Source: Deroplatys truncata
Lineage: Eukaryota; Arthropoda; Insecta; Mantodea; Mantidae
Length of the DNA: 64,000 bases
Assembly (NCBI GenBank): GCA_030765065.1
Contig: CM060986.1
Coordinates: 78,485,573-78,549,572 of the forward strand
Reading direction: 5' to 3'
Shown: positions 1-12,059 of the stretch, one piece after another
Layout: each line of letters begins with the position of its first letter
Position numbering within the stretch: position 1 is the first letter of the stretch
Made by a program: the position numbers and the translations under genes
The notes under the pieces: generated by a model
Database searches by the model: none
What the model was told of the DNA's origin: nothing
The model's input: only the letters and a program-made list of their open reading frames with translations

Positions 1-1255
1 AGAATTCATTCTCATAATTTTATCGTGTTGTTTATAAGAAGATATACAACATGTCTTTCATTTATACCGAAAAATAAATCGTGTAGAACAATAGTGTGGT
101 AAGTGGTAGAAAACCGACAATTTAAAATGCTTTTAAAAGTACTGGATCCAATTATACAGAATTTAGAACAATAATTATATAAAAACAACATTTTCTAAAA
201 CACTTTGTGAAATCAGTTGTAAACTAGCTAAGAACCATTTTCAGATGGGAAGGGACTGCTCACGAAGGCCATCCAAACACCTCTATAGCTTCTCCGACCA
301 GAGCCGAAGAACAGAACTTAGCTGAAAAGGTAGCAGGAGCAAGAAACACGTCAACTTTTTGCATTGGTGCCCCTGTCTTAGCGAGGAGTTTCTGGAGGTA
401 CAGCCCTTGCTCGTTACAGCAGGTTCAATAAAATCTGGAGTATAATGAAAGGAAACCTTTAAGTAAAAATTACCTATTTATGTTTTCCTGTACCCACCCT
501 GCTAGCAGAGGAAGTGTTTTTGCAGCGGCATAAATTAATTTCGATCGATTGTCATCTCTATGTCTGTCTGTCTCTCTCTCTCCCTCATTCTCTTTCTACA
601 GGACGAGCTGAAATGATTAGTACTTGTTGAAATACATACATCATTTTTTAAATATTTTAAGAGTTGTTTTTCAGTATACTATATGTATATCATTTCAAAT
701 TGCTAAATAAAAGTTACTCTAAACCTTCATTAACAAAAAAAGATTCCAAAGATGCGAAAAAAGATTCCAAATCTGTTTATCTGGAGTATTCGATTTAGAT
801 GATTATCTACTCCAAAAAATACTCGAATGTCCCCGGTGTATGTCATCATAGAACTAAATCGTCTCGAACTGAACCCTCATCAGGTCTGCACTAAAAGTTT
901 CAAAAAGATTTCAAAAAATTTACTTCGGTAGGTTTTTATATCGGATCATGTTTGTTCGACATTTTCTAATCAGTTAATTCATTAGAGGTGTGCCGCTGGC
1001 GTCATAACGCCGAACTTTAAGTTACAATTAGAAGACACTTCGTCTGATCTGGTCATCAGTTTTGCAGCAATGACTATCACAGGTTGCTAGCATACACTCT
1101 TTAGAATTTTATGATATTTGATACTAATGTAATTTCATATTTCTTAACTTTTCAAATAATTTTGATACCGGCCAATAGTTACTGAAGCATTGTAATTTTA
1201 ACAGATCTACTCTGGGAAATGCGCTTCCGATATCACATTTTTAGTAGTACTTAAT
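1..1255. other. AT-rich stretch without recognised gene
   Basis: No long open frame, tRNA-like box or recognised repeat was found. A pyrimidine microsatellite (TCTG/TCTC units) lies near 560-590. The region is probably old, diverged intergenic or repeat DNA. Confidence 0.4.
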
Positions 1256-1500
1256 GCCCGTTCTGACACCACAAGCGGTGACACTGATAATACGTGAAAT
1301 GATAATTGGGAGAGGAAACTGGGAAGGAAATGTTTCAGGGCTAAGTTTGGGGTACCCGGCATTTTCTAGTTACGAGCACTGTGGTAAACCTGGATAAATG
1401 TCGGTCAGGGAGGAAGTAGGTCCTGGCGTGATTTTAACCGCGGACCTCTGTTCTCGTGCCCGTGACGCTTTTACGACTCGGATACCCCTGTCATTAAATT
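1256..1500 (-). mobile_element. Diverged tRNA-derived SINE
   Basis: Read on the minus strand, 1500-1430 resembles a tRNA head: a box-A-like TATCCGAGTCG and a degenerate box B around GGTTAAAATCA (consensus GGTTCGANTCC). It is followed by a SINE-like body. Local GC content is higher than the flanks. Both promoter boxes are mutated, so the copy is old and presumably silent. No clear target duplication was found. Confidence 0.4.
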
Positions 1501-1795
1501 CAAATGACCAAAAATAAATTAAAACTATTTAAATAGAAGTAAAAAACCGCGCATAATTTATTAACTATGCTCCTTAGCTTCTGATTAAAACTCCAGAAAA
1601 GCGGTTAACGTTTAAGAACGTTGTAATGTTCAGCGCAGCATTTCTATAATATTTATTTTCTGCGCAACAAAGGCGATCCAAACCAAAAAGTTACTGGCGT
1701 GATCCCGAACATTGGTCTGACAAGTTTGTTTGCAGCCCTGTTGTATTCCTGGATGTCGGCACAAGAGTATCAAAAGTTACTGATGCAATAACAAA

Positions 1796-2585
1796 TCTAA
1801 TGTGCTTTGCATGACTTTCACTACTCACTTACCTACAAACTTTTGATAGCTTATTATTCTAACTAATACTTGTTAATAGAGTTAAATCTTCATTATAATT
1901 TATGCATTATGTAGTACATATAAGAATAATATGGTTATCTAAAGGAGTAGTCAAAACTTTTAAAAGTGGGTCACTAGGGTTGGCTTTGAAATTTCTGTTT
2001 CTTTACACGACCACGAAAAAGACATCAATAACGATTTGTAGTTGAAAAACAGTATAAGGTATTTGAAAATTCAAACTAATAACAAAGAATATCTCAGAAA
2101 TAGTTAACGCCACAAAAATGTTATTTGTACGTTTTAATGAGATCTACACTTTTGTGTAGTAAAATTTTGTAAAATCCTCTACTGTTTATCATTTATATTA
2201 ATATCATTCAGAATGAAGAGGACTTCACATTTCAAAAAAATTCAAGATACACATTTTATTTATATCCCAAAATTTTAAACATAATATTTTATTCAAATTC
2301 GATAGAACATTTTTTTAGAAAATAAAAAATCCATGTAAAGGATAGTTTGGAATGGGAGATATAAACACCGGGTTGAGTTTTGTATTTAACCGACTTTTCC
2401 GTTTTGGCTTATGCTGTTCACAGAGAGACAAACACAACACACACACGGACCGTTTTCTAAAAATGCGTTTTTGGATTCGGGAGTCTCAAAACATGTATTT
2501 CTAATGAAATCTTGTGTATAGAGTTTTTGCGTGGAATGCAATATTTACTTTACTTACTATAGCTAAGTAGTAGAGAAGTAAAAGG
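1796..2585 (+). mobile_element. HLE repeat, near full length
   Basis: The copy starts TCTAATGTG, a one-base variant of the family 5' end TCTGATGTG, followed by ATGACTTTCACTACTC. It runs through the conserved interior to a short CA-rich tract (about 2430-2450) and ends GTAGTAGAGAAGTAAAA. It is non-coding. Coordinates come from comparison with the copy at 47291-48126. Confidence 0.7.
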
Positions 2586-3249
2586 AGAGCTAAGACCCTA
2601 TTATTCAGGCCTTTGCGTGGTTCAATGTCAGAAGAAAGAATCGCTTGCATGTTTCTAACGTCAGAAAAGTGAATTTTATTTCGTTATAACTTCCTTCCTC
2701 TTGTTGTTTAATATATCTGCTGGATGATTGTGTTTAGCAGCAACAAGGAAAAAATGAATTATAATACCACGTCAGAAAATACATTGCGTGCCTTTTAGTT
2801 TCTTTGTGTTGTCTGTTATCAGCCGCCTGCATTAATAGCTCCAAATTGTGATTGATAACTCTGACTCAAACGTGCAGAGTCAAAGGATATGCAAATTGAT
2901 TACATTTAAATTATTGGCGTTTGAATAGGAAATAACAGCAAAGTAATAAATATTATCCATCTGTCTTGTACAGCTAAGGTATTTCGTAAGAGCAGTTTCT
3001 CTGCTCTACTATGCCTTAGTGTAGAAATCTTACACAATTAATTGTTTTTGTTCTCAAGCCAGAAGCTTTTATTGCTGTTGAAAACCGAAATTGCTATAAT
3101 TAAAGAAGTGGATATGTGATGAATTTTTATGTAGAGTGTAACATAGATCTAAATCAAACTTGTAAATTTATTAAAGGAAAGAAAGAAATAACCGTCCAAC
3201 AACAGAATGAGTATGACCCTGATAAGGTAATGGGTAAGGTTCACCTCGA
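2586..3249. other. No recognised feature
   Basis: AT-rich sequence without an ORF of convincing length, tRNA-like boxes or similarity to the other repeats in the window. Confidence 0.4.
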
Positions 3250-3869
3250 CCCAAGTCGGACCTTTTGTGGCTACCACCTCAAGGAGGATCGGATGAATTT
3301 AAGGAACCGCATGAGGCTACAGGCCACAGAGACACGCAGAAATCCCTAACTATTCCAAGCTTGAAGACCCAATCACACTGTCGGGCCGCTCACAGAAGGC
3401 TTTCCTCTACCGGAGTCTGGGAGAACCACCTTAGGCGGCTCAAAGAAGGCTACCATCTGGCAAGCCAGAGAAGAACTTTCAATGCGCTAGCACTGACACT
3501 GCACAGACCCGAACCCCATCTGAAAGTCGTCCTCCGTAGTGTAGTGGTTACTAGTTCTAGTTCCCGAGATCACGGGTTCAAACCCAGCGGAGAACCTCAA
3601 GCCTGATAAAGAGGCCTCTGAGCAAAAGTTCCGGTCTTTCACGCCCAATATAGAATAGGACGCTAAGGAACACAGCAGTTAAAGAGCGTCCATAAATAAA
3701 ACTCAATTTATTTTTCCCCCACCTGAAACATGAAAGGGGAAACGAAAGTATAAGGAATGAGGGGACAAGAAATTCGTGGTAGAAGAGAAACTATCCTAGC
3801 ATTTGCCTACTAACCCGAGCAAACCACGAAAAAAACAAGGAAGTAAGGAAGCTGGGGAACTTATATATC
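3250..3869 (-). mobile_element. SINE-B family copy split by a SINE-A insertion
   Basis: On the minus strand, 3869-3715 matches the SINE-B body also seen at 5400-4950 and 52235-52100, including the 'aggcaaatgctagga' type block and the following pyrimidine-rich block. The head is missing, so the copy is 5' truncated. It resumes beyond the SINE-A insertion at 3527 and extends to about 3250, where similarity becomes weak. The distal boundary is uncertain. Confidence 0.45.
3528..3714 (+). mobile_element. SINE-A copy with internal deletion
   Basis: A tRNA-derived retroelement with a head beginning TCCTCCGTAGTGTAGTGG (box A region), box B in GGGTTCAAACCC, and a tail ending AAATAAAACTCAATTTATT. Compared with the fuller copies at 32407 and 51810 it lacks roughly 100 bases between the head and 'AACCTCAAGCCTGATAAAG'. 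Imperfect flanking repeats (ccatctgaaa near 3516-3524, cacctgaaa near 3720-3728) look like a target duplication in the surrounding SINE-B. RNA polymerase III transcription is inferred from the boxes. Confidence 0.8.
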
Positions 3870-4523
3870 CGACGTTCGTATTTATTGAGTATTGAGAAAA
3901 GTAGGAAAAGTCCTATGCCCTTACAGAAACCGATCAGGTAAGCATATCTTAATATTCCCGAAACGTCTTATCCAAAATTCTAATTTATGTCTCCCGTAGT
4001 ATTATTGGGAAAAGTTCACACCTGCATTTAAAATTAACGAGATTGATAGCACAGATGTGCTTTACAGAGTGGAAGAAAAAAAGGGTGACAAAAAGCTTAT
4101 TTATAGATTTATTGTGCTGAAGTACAATTTTATGGCTTTAGATAACGGCTGGTATAAACTATCAAAAGTAAACAAATAGAAAAAAAACATAATCACTTTG
4201 TGGAAAAGCATGTTGTTGAGTTATATCATCAGGGCACGATTATTATATACACAAACGATTTTGCTATGTTACTCTTCATGAATAGTGATATCAATTAACA
4301 CTATAATTGCTGCTATGTGTCTGTAAAAATTACCCGTAATTATGCCACTAGATGCGGTTTTATTTCGTCTGAATAGCAATGAGACTTAAATCAAGTTTAA
4401 TAGCTAATGCATGCCACGTATTTTAACAAATGAGTGTATTGGTTGTAACATGAATGCGGGGGTTGTACTTGACATTCTTTAAGAGAGAAGTACTTATATT
4501 TACGTATCAGATTGTTTTATATA
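3870..4523. other. No recognised feature
   Basis: AT-rich spacer between SINE-B and the next HLE copy. No gene or repeat was recognised. Confidence 0.4.
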
Positions 4524-4708
4524 TTTTTACTTTCTCTACTATTTACCTATATATAGTAAGTAGAGGATGTATTGCATTCCCCGAGGTTCCAACGGAAATA
4601 CACGTTTTAGACTCCTGAATCCAAAGAAGCAGAAGGTCTGTGTCCCTGTCTGCATAAACAACATAACTTAAAAACGTACAGCTGATTAAGTACCAAACTT
4701 CTTATTTA

Positions 4709-5411
4709 TGACGTATGACCAGCGGGGGGGGGGGACTTAGCACCTCCACCTAAAGACTGCCGGCCCTCGTAGGCGTGGTCGCTGGAGTGTATAGCTCCGG
4801 CGCTCCGCCAAGCTGAGGGTCGCGGGTTTGAGTCCCACCATGGGCTTGGGTGTTGGTGTGTTGTATAATTGCAGTAATAAGCGGTAACGAAAACAGTAAA
4901 AATGCAGTAACCATAAACTGGGTAAAACAAGGGAACTTTAAAAAAGGAGATCTTTCGTGCCCCGGGACAGGTAGAGGTGAGGTGAGAGGACCAGGAGGCA
5001 CGACAGAGCAGAGGGCAGGTTCCCTATATTTTTCAAGTCGAAACTCCCCGGGTGAAAGCTGGTACAACCGTCTCCCCTTCCCCTGCAGCTTGCACATCCC
5101 ACTGGAGGGGGCCGGGACTTAGAGACCGCCCCATTCCGGAGGCGAAGTTTTACAGAGAGCATCCTTTTCCCCTGCCACAATGAGAACTTCCGCCAACACT
5201 TGCAACTCTTAAACAACCAAGCAGATGAAAGGTGAAGTGAAATGAGAAAGGAGGTGAGATGGAGAGACAGGAAATTCGGGGATGTAATTAACCTTCCTAG
5301 CATTCACCTAGAGACCCACAGAAACCCCCGAAAGACCTCATAGGTCAGGAAGGTTGGTCGCGGGAATCGAACCCACGACCTCCCGAAACCGTCTGCGGCA
5401 CCTTTCTCGGT
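4709..5411 (-). mobile_element. SINE-B copy, nearly complete, inside HLE
   Basis: On the minus strand the element starts near 5400 with a box B-like GGGTTCGATTCCC. It continues through the family core (about 5345-5215) and a GC-rich distal half, and ends at the shared block gaggtgctaagtcccccc (about 4730-4745). Flanking HLE sequence is duplicated imperfectly (4697-4708 and 5412-5423, aactt..tattta), consistent with retroposition into HLE. The distal part is itself interrupted by another tRNA-like element at about 4752-4945. Confidence 0.65.
4752..4945 (+). mobile_element. tRNA-like SINE nested in SINE-B
   Basis: The plus strand shows a tRNA-like head at about 4765-4845: a box-A-like TGGTCGCTGGAGTG and box B GGGTTTGAGTCCC. 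An AT-rich body of about 100 bases follows. It breaks similarity between the SINE-B copies at 4709 and 17341, which indicates insertion into SINE-B. Boundaries are approximate. Confidence 0.5.
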
Positions 5412-5607
5412 AACTTATATTTAACTTCAGGGTCTTCCAAAGTTGCGACATCAAGATTTTCAACAAAAATTCGCCACCCAAAACTACCTTTTACATAGAA
5501 AAAATTGCGTTATTTTTTATTTTCTCAAAAATACCTCTAACGATTTGATTAAAATACCATGCGGTTAAGATATTGCATGCCAAATAAAATATATATTTTG
5601 TAATAGT

Positions 5608-5895
5608 TAATTGAGCTGTATTTATGGATGCTCTTTAACTGCTATAATCCTTAGCGTCCCATTCTATACTGGGCGTGAAAGACCGGAAATTTTGCTTAGA
5701 GGCCTCTGAATCAGGCTTGGGGTTCTTTTACGTGCCGTAAGTCTACGACATGGGACCATCGGCTTTACTTCCCTTCGGAAGGAAGCCATGCTAAGGATTT
5801 TTACCCCCGAAAAAAATCCTCGCCCTCCTCCGGGTTTGAACCCGCGATCTTTGGAACTAGAGGATAGCATAGTATCTCTAGACCACGGAGGACGA
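5608..5895 (-). mobile_element. SINE-A copy, near full length
   Basis: This is the reverse complement of the SINE-A consensus, from tail (taattgag...tttatggatgctcttt) to head (ccacggaggacga). It contains the central 'ggcatggcttccttcggaag' domain (reverse at about 5770-5795) and box B GGGTTTGAACCC (read as plus). It interrupts the HLE copy 4524-6343. The target duplication is too decayed to define. Confidence 0.8.
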
Positions 5896-6343
5896 CTCTT
5901 GAATTTTCTGCGAATAGTATGTGAAGTTCTCCTTATTCTGTACGACTTGTGTATAATTTATTGGTAAACCAATAGATGTAGATCTCGTCAAAGCACACAA
6001 TTTATACAAACTAAATTTTTGTGTGTTAACCATTTACAAGATATTCTTTGCTATTGGTTGGAATTTTCAAATACTTCTCTTAAGTGATAAATCGCTATGC
6101 ATTTTTTCTTGTGGTCATAATAAGAGCATGGAATTTTAAAGTCATGATATCCATCCATCTTTTTAATAATCTGACTATCGCTTTAGCCTAGTATAATCTC
6201 CTCACACATAAAATGAAAGGTATAAATGTGTAATGAAAGTCTATCTATCTATATTAAGCAGAATTAGATAGAAGAATAAGCTTTGTAAGAATAGTTTGTA
6301 AACAAGTAAGAAGAGAAATTCATATGCGTGCAACACATCGTCA

Positions 6344-6984
6344 GTCCTATTGCGGACTTAGCACACACTTAAAATTCTGGACCATCGTTAAACAAGAGTA
6401 CTGATCTATGGCATGTTGAGAACTTTAACTCAAGAATTAAGCCAGTAATTTTACAGTTTCATTGATTTCTTTTATTATTGAAACAATGAACCTTTGAAAA
6501 AGCCAGGAGCAGCTACATTGCTGCCTAGAAGTTGTGTAGCAAGCCTCTAAGCATAGCACCATGGTTTGCAGATGGTGTCGCCAAACAAAAGAAGTCAAAC
6601 AATTTCAAAATAAAATCCAAAGGAAACTGATGAAAGAGAAACAATAAAGAAGGTGGGCATATTTCTATAGTCTTTTAAACCCTTACACTGTTTGTGACAT
6701 GTCACTGACGTCATAATGCGAAATTTTAATACACGGCCAAAGGCATGACTGTTTAGTGACAAGTGATCTGCCCTCTAGTACTGGCACTACAGTTGTGTAT
6801 GTGAAAAGAGATAATCGACCGGGGTGCTAGTACGTCATTATTGGGAATTCTGTGACCTTCATACTGGTTCCACGCCCCTTAATTGTTCATATAATTCAGG
6901 ATAGGTTCATAATAATATGACTAAGTCTACAGCTGATAGCGTCATATAATTACTGCTGGCACAGTGTTTTATTTCCGTCCACGG
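6344..6984. other. No recognised feature
   Basis: No open frame or repeat was identified in this stretch. Confidence 0.4.
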
Positions 6985-7125
6985 TAAAAACTGTAAAGTC
7001 CCATCGCATTCCTCAGTGCCAAACTACTATCGAAAGTAACGGACACTGCCCAATGTGCGCCTCCGGCTAATAAATGGGTCTATTCATTCATTGGTGGAAC
7101 GAGGTGCCCCCGAAGGTCATAGACT
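6985..7125 (+). repeat. Interspersed repeat R4, copy 1
   Basis: Shares a block 'atcgaaRgtaacgga' and a second block 'GAAGGTCATAG' with 36395-36612, in the same order and orientation. Sequence between the blocks is diverged. The class is unknown; it could be an LTR or DNA-transposon fragment. Confidence 0.45.
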
Positions 7126-7649
7126 ACAAACAAATAACAATAGTAGCTAATTTACCTATCCTCTTCTCTAAGTTAAGCGTTGTTTTGATTCATACTGACC
7201 GCACGCTAAGATTTGGCACTGATGTAAACATTAACACGTGCAGAGTATGATTCTGTTGGCTAATGAAGCCTTAGTACAAACTGTCTCTGCGATATAGAAG
7301 AAAATAGTTCGCTAACTAATTTATAAGTAAGCAATGTAATCCGGCATTATTGCGTTTTCCAAAATTTTATGTGAAGAATAAGTAAACTTAAACTACATTT
7401 AACTTTATATTTAGTTGACGACCACCATCATATTTGGTTTTAATAAAACACATAATGGGAGGTCATCTTCACCTGCCTAATTAGGTTAGGTTTATATAAT
7501 ATAGAGTACGTTCGCAGTACTGGTATCAGGGAATAAATTGCGCGAGAACCGCATACGAAAGCAAGGGGATTTATCTCAGTTGTTTGCAAAATATGCAATA
7601 ACACTGAGTATGTGAAACGCCGTAAAGGAGTTTTGAGTTAGTAATAGTC
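7126..7649. other. No recognised feature
   Basis: AT-rich. No gene or repeat was recognised, although part of it may belong to the adjacent LTR-like element. Confidence 0.35.
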
Positions 7650-8195
7650 TTGTAACAAGTACGAACACCAATTATTGCGAAACACACTTTATTTATCACT
7701 TAGGCACTCAGCATAGCACGACACGTTACATTTGCCATTGCTGCCACACACTCAACATAACGCAACTGATCCGACGAATCACAACTCACAACTGAACTGC
7801 ACTCGGTACAGTCCACTTTCAACTGTCCAACCCCATCAACTTGGTAACTTCTTCACTAACTGAATTGAATTGTCCAACGGGCGCTAGTCAGCCCCTTATA
7901 GAGGCTCGGCATACAAAGCGGAACATTAAAAGGGGGATGCTACTAGAACATGCCGAATAGAATGTTAGCGGCGCATAATGGGCTAGTTGCGCGGTTGTTC
8001 TTCTGAAAGGCCGATCGAAAGCTTCATCCAGGTGACAGGCCGGTATGTGCTTATCGGCGGCCTGCAGGTAGCTTCGCATGCGGTCACAATATTTATTTAT
8101 TAAATGTGTATGAATGGTAGTAGAGTCTACTGAATGAGTGACCAGGACCGAATTTGAATAGACAACGCAATTGTAAGTTTTTCTTAGCATTTTAC
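7650..8195 (-). mobile_element. Probable solo LTR (minus strand)
   Basis: Read on the minus strand the block starts TGGTAAAATGC near 8195. It has a TATA-like CTCTATAAGG at about 7903-7894 and an initiator-like region with TTCAGTTAGTG about 35-50 bases downstream. A polyadenylation signal AATAAA lies at 7693-7688, and the block ends near ...CTTGTTACA. The U3 end recurs at 59170-59282, so it is repetitive. No internal region or clear target duplication was found. The 100-codon open frame in U3 is considered chance. Confidence 0.45.
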
Positions 8196-8773
8196 CAAAT
8201 ACGTAAGTAAATGGTCCACAGTAAATAAGTAAATTAATGGTCCACAGAATAGATATGAATTAATGACTGTTACACAACAATTTTATTTATGAAGTGATAA
8301 AATTCTACGCTTCCAGTGCCTTAGAAGTAAATATATTATGTATCCCATATTAATAGACATATATGTAGTGTTATTCTCTCTCGCCTTTTCTACAGCACAG
8401 AATATCTGTATTTCGACGATTTCGAGGATGATTTTCCAAGTGACAGAGAGAGGCTGAGGATCATTAGTGAAGCACTCGTGAACCGTTAAAATACCGTAAG
8501 TGAACAGTAGCTCTGTGACAATGCATAAATGTCACAAAATGTGCACAGTTCATTTAACTTTTATTTCTTCGCCAGTTTTATAAAACCACGTAATTGGGCA
8601 TCCTAATTGGCGAGCTCCCTATTCGCAATTTCAAGATAGCTTCTCACTAATTAACACCCACAGACGTGAATGACGGCTGTTTTTATTAATGTTGAACTAA
8701 TTATAAAAATGTCCTGTTTACTTTGAAAGTACTCCATATCTGCTGTGATTTTTTCTAATTGTTGACTCGTTCA
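8196..8773. other. No recognised feature
   Basis: AT-rich. It contains a short local duplication of 'atggtccacag' near 8211 and 8238, and otherwise nothing recognised. Confidence 0.4.
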
Positions 8774-9621
8774 TTTTTACTTTCTCTATTACTATAGCAA
8801 GTAGGGGAAGTATTGTATCCCATCCAAAACTTTGATATCCATATTTCACGGAAATACATGTTTTGAGGTTCCTGAATCCAAAAAAGCATTTTTAGAAAAA
8901 GGTCCGTGTGTGTTTGTGTGTCAGGAACATATAACCTAAAAACGAAAAGTTGGATCAACACCAAACTTGGTATTTAAGCACAGTGCCTTCCAAAAATGCG
9001 ACATGAAAATATTCAACAAAATCCGCCACCTCATACTACCCTTTTATGGAACACTTTTATAAATGTTTAATCTTCTAAAAATTACTAACGGTTTTGATTA
9101 AAATACAACAATTAAAGGTATTAACATGAAAAATAAAATATTATATTTTTAATTTTATGGGAATAGCCTGTGAAGTCCACTTAATTTGGAAGAAATTTTG
9201 TATAACTGGTAAATGTTAAGCAACAGACGAAAACGTGCTACACAAAAATATAGATCTCTTTAAAACACACAATTTATTTAAAATACGTTTTTGTGATATA
9301 AGCCGTTTATGAGATATAAGGGCTCGAATTGTTCATTTCTTGTTGATTCCTTTAAGGTCCTTTCAACATTCAGTTGTTTCTCGCGATTGCATGTAAACAG
9401 TATGGAATTTTAAGGCCAGCTTATAGCACCCAGCTCTTAAACATATAACTATTCATGTTCCCTTTACATCTATAACGAAATGTATAATGTCGCTATTTTT
9501 TCAAAGGTTTATTTTGATTAAAATGTAGCAAACAGAAAAATAATCCCGAGTAAGAATAATTTGTATACCCACTAATAAAAGATAGAGGGTAGAGAAAGTC
9601 ATGTGTATGTATCACATCAGG
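8774..9621 (-). mobile_element. HLE repeat, full length
   Basis: Runs from TTTTTACTTTCTCTATTAC to ...GTAGAGAAAGTCATGTGTATGTATCACATCAG, i.e. both family termini in reverse orientation. It has a short GT tract at about 8909-8922 and is uninterrupted, about 850 bases. It is a good reference copy for the subfamily with the 'tatacccactaataaa' motif near the 5' end. Confidence 0.8.
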
Positions 9622-10125
9622 TTTTACACATTCCAGACTAAAATTGTCAGTCTCCTTGTTTGATAATTATTAATCATGGACCCGAACGTGTCAAGGAATC
9701 ATCAGAAGTTAAGTAAGCATTTGTATAAAGCACTTAAAATGCAGAGAAAATACTAAAACATGTTTAAGGTAGGCGATAAAAACCAGATGTCTCACACTTG
9801 CAATGCAATGAATAAAATTAAGAACCATTTTTGTTCCATTCGTCAAACGCTCAATTCAGCAAAGGTAATAACAAAACGTTATTTTCATGTAGTGGTTATA
9901 ACTATGCAGTTAGTTCGAGTAATGATTAGGGAACCTAGGAGGGATTTCTTAGGTTTTACGAGCACGATACTGAAAAATTTTAGAGTGCTATGTTTCTAAA
10001 AATAAATGAAATATATTTATATTTGACACTATCTAAAGTTTTGCCAGTTGATTGCCGTGTAGTTTGTTAGATATGCTCTAACATTTTGTTAATTATGGTC
10101 ATTTCTATTATGTTCAGCCAAAAAT
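9622..10125. other. No recognised feature
   Basis: AT-rich spacer between HLE and a mariner relic. The 79-codon frame at 9760-9999 has no recognisable domain. Confidence 0.4.
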
Positions 10126-11146
10126 TAAATTGACTAAAGAACATTTCCGGGCTATGATGCATTATGATTTTAAATCATCATTAATGCTAAACAATGTGAA
10201 GATCGGTTTAGAAATACATTTGGAGAAGAAGCCTCATCTAAGACAACAATTTATAATTGGTGCACCGAATTCAAAAGAGATCCGTTTTTTCTTAGTGATG
10301 AATTTCATGAAGGACACCCAAGAACTGCTGTTACTGATGAAAATAATGCAATGCTCGAAAAAGATTGACGGATATGTTACGAATTTTTTCGGGAAAATTG
10401 GGCATTGGTATGAGTCAAATTCAAAACATTTTACATCAGGAGTTAGATGAAAAAAACTTTGTTGTCGATGGATCCCACATAAACTGACCCCCGATCAAAA
10501 ACAACGCATTGATTGGCGTAGAAAATCTCTGGAAAAATTCCAAGGTGGCACTACAAAATTGATTTGGAATATTGTTACTGGTGATGAATATTGGATTTAT
10601 TCTTATGATCTTAAACAGAAAAGTCAGTCGGCTCAGTGGATCTTTTGAACAGAGCCTAAGCCTCAAAAGTCCGACGAATTTGCAGTGCTGGTAAGAAGAT
10701 GGTTGCATTTTTTATCTAAAACGGGCCATATTGTTACTATAGCATTAGGACATAGACGTATCCGTTACTGCCTATTGGCACACAAATGTCTGTTTACCTT
10801 AAATGTTTAAAAAAGTTCGTGAAAAACGCTCCCAAAAGGAAAAATAATGTTACACAATGACAACGCATCGTCGCAAACAGCAAAACTAACAACTGAATAT
10901 CTGGGTGTCCTAAACATCAGCACCATGAACTCTCCACCATACGGCCCTTATCTAGAACCTTGTAATGTCTTTTTGTTTCCAAGCTTAAAGTTAAATTAAA
11001 TCACTTTTTGTCATCAGATGAAGCAGTGAAACACTATAAAAACTTGGTGTGCCTCAAGAAGAGTGCATCATTGCTTTAAGGACTGGTTTCATCGAATGCA
11101 AAAATATATTGATGTTAAAGGGGAATATTTTGAAAAACAATAAAAT
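10126..11146 (+). pseudogene. Mariner-type transposase pseudogene
   Basis: A degraded plus-strand copy of a mariner DDD transposase. The helix-turn-helix start is visible as LTKEHFRAMMHYDF at 10130-10171. With frame changes there follow YNWCTEFKRDP, then LIWNIVTGDEYWIY around 10557-10599 (the first catalytic D region GDE), then LHNDNASSQTAK near 10852-10890 (second D). A PPYGPYLEPCNVFLF-like block at about 10935-10976 corresponds to the third catalytic segment. Several stops and frameshifts break it, so it cannot encode active enzyme. About 340 codons would be the family length, and the span fits. Inverted termini were not resolved, and an HLE copy begins immediately downstream. Confidence 0.8.
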
Positions 11147-11154
11147 CACTTAAA

Positions 11155-11970
11155 TTTTTACTTCCTCTACTACGTATAGTAGGTAAGTGCATTCCACCCA
11201 AAATTTCGATACAGATTTCACCGGAAAAAACAATCCGGAATTCAAATAAAGCATTTTGGAAACATGTCCGTGTGTGTGTTTGTGTGTCTGCCTATGTGTC
11301 TTTCTGTGGACAGCATAAATTTAGGTAAGTACCAAGCTTGGTACTGAAGTTTGGTATCTTCCAAGAATACGACACGAAGATTTTCAAGAAAGTATCCCCA
11401 AATCAAACTACCCTTTGCATGCAACATTTTACGAAAATTGATTTCCTAAAAAATGGCTCTAATGATTTTGATTAAGATACTATATATTAAAGATATTAAC
11501 ATTAAATATGTTAACAAATACAATGCATATCTTGAATTCTCTGGGAATAGACTTTGAAGTCCTTTCCATTCGAAGGAATTTTGTATCATCCTGTATAACC
11601 GGTAAACGTTAAGCGATAGACGAAAACGTACTACACAAAAAATGTAGATCTCTTTAAAACACACAATTTAATTTAAGTAAGTTTTTTGTCGCATAAGTCA
11701 TTTCTGAGTTATCCGTTATTAATGGTTCGAATTGTTCATTTCTTGGTCATTAAAGTTATTTCAATACTCAGTTGTTTCTCGTGATTGCATGCAAACAGTA
11801 TGGAATTTTAAGGCCAGCCAGCATTTGACTATCGCTGTTCTCTTTGTACCCTAACGAAATGTGTAATGTAGTTATTTTTGCAAAGGTTTATTTGGATAAA
11901 AACTTAGTAGTTTGTATATCCACTAATAAAGATAGAGGGTAGAGAAAGTCATGTGAATGTATCATATCCT
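11155..11970 (-). mobile_element. HLE repeat, full length
   Basis: Starts TTTTTACTTCCTCTACTACGTATAGTAG (the reverse of the 3' hairpin end) and finishes ...GTAGAGAAAGTCATGTGAATGTATCATATC. The terminal hairpin has a perfect 6-bp stem CTACTA/TAGTAG with loop TACG. A short GT tract lies at 11271-11288. Confidence 0.8.
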
Positions 11971-12059
11971 TTTTTAACTAATCCTTGTTTAATTTTCTAA
12001 AACATTTCAGTGTCGTCCTCACCTTTAATGAACCATTTAATGATCCTTGCCATTTCATG

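Larger units (their letters stand above)
4524..6343 (-). mobile_element. HLE repeat interrupted by two SINE insertions
   Basis: A single minus-strand HLE copy in three blocks: 4524-4708, 5412-5607 and 5896-6343. Each block resumes the family consensus close to where the previous one stopped. The start TTTTTACTTTCTCTACT is the reverse complement of the 3' end. The far end, near 'gcaacacatcgtca', is a degenerate 5' terminus. Removing the SINEs leaves about 830 bases, a normal family length. Confidence 0.75.

Noticed and set aside
3116-3349. 77-codon open frame
   Set aside because: Its second half lies in SINE-B-like sequence and the overlapping frame is also open; no domain.
7888-8190. 100-codon minus-strand open frame
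   Set aside because: Lies in the U3 part of an LTR-like repeat; no domain, and the related copy at 59170 does not preserve it.
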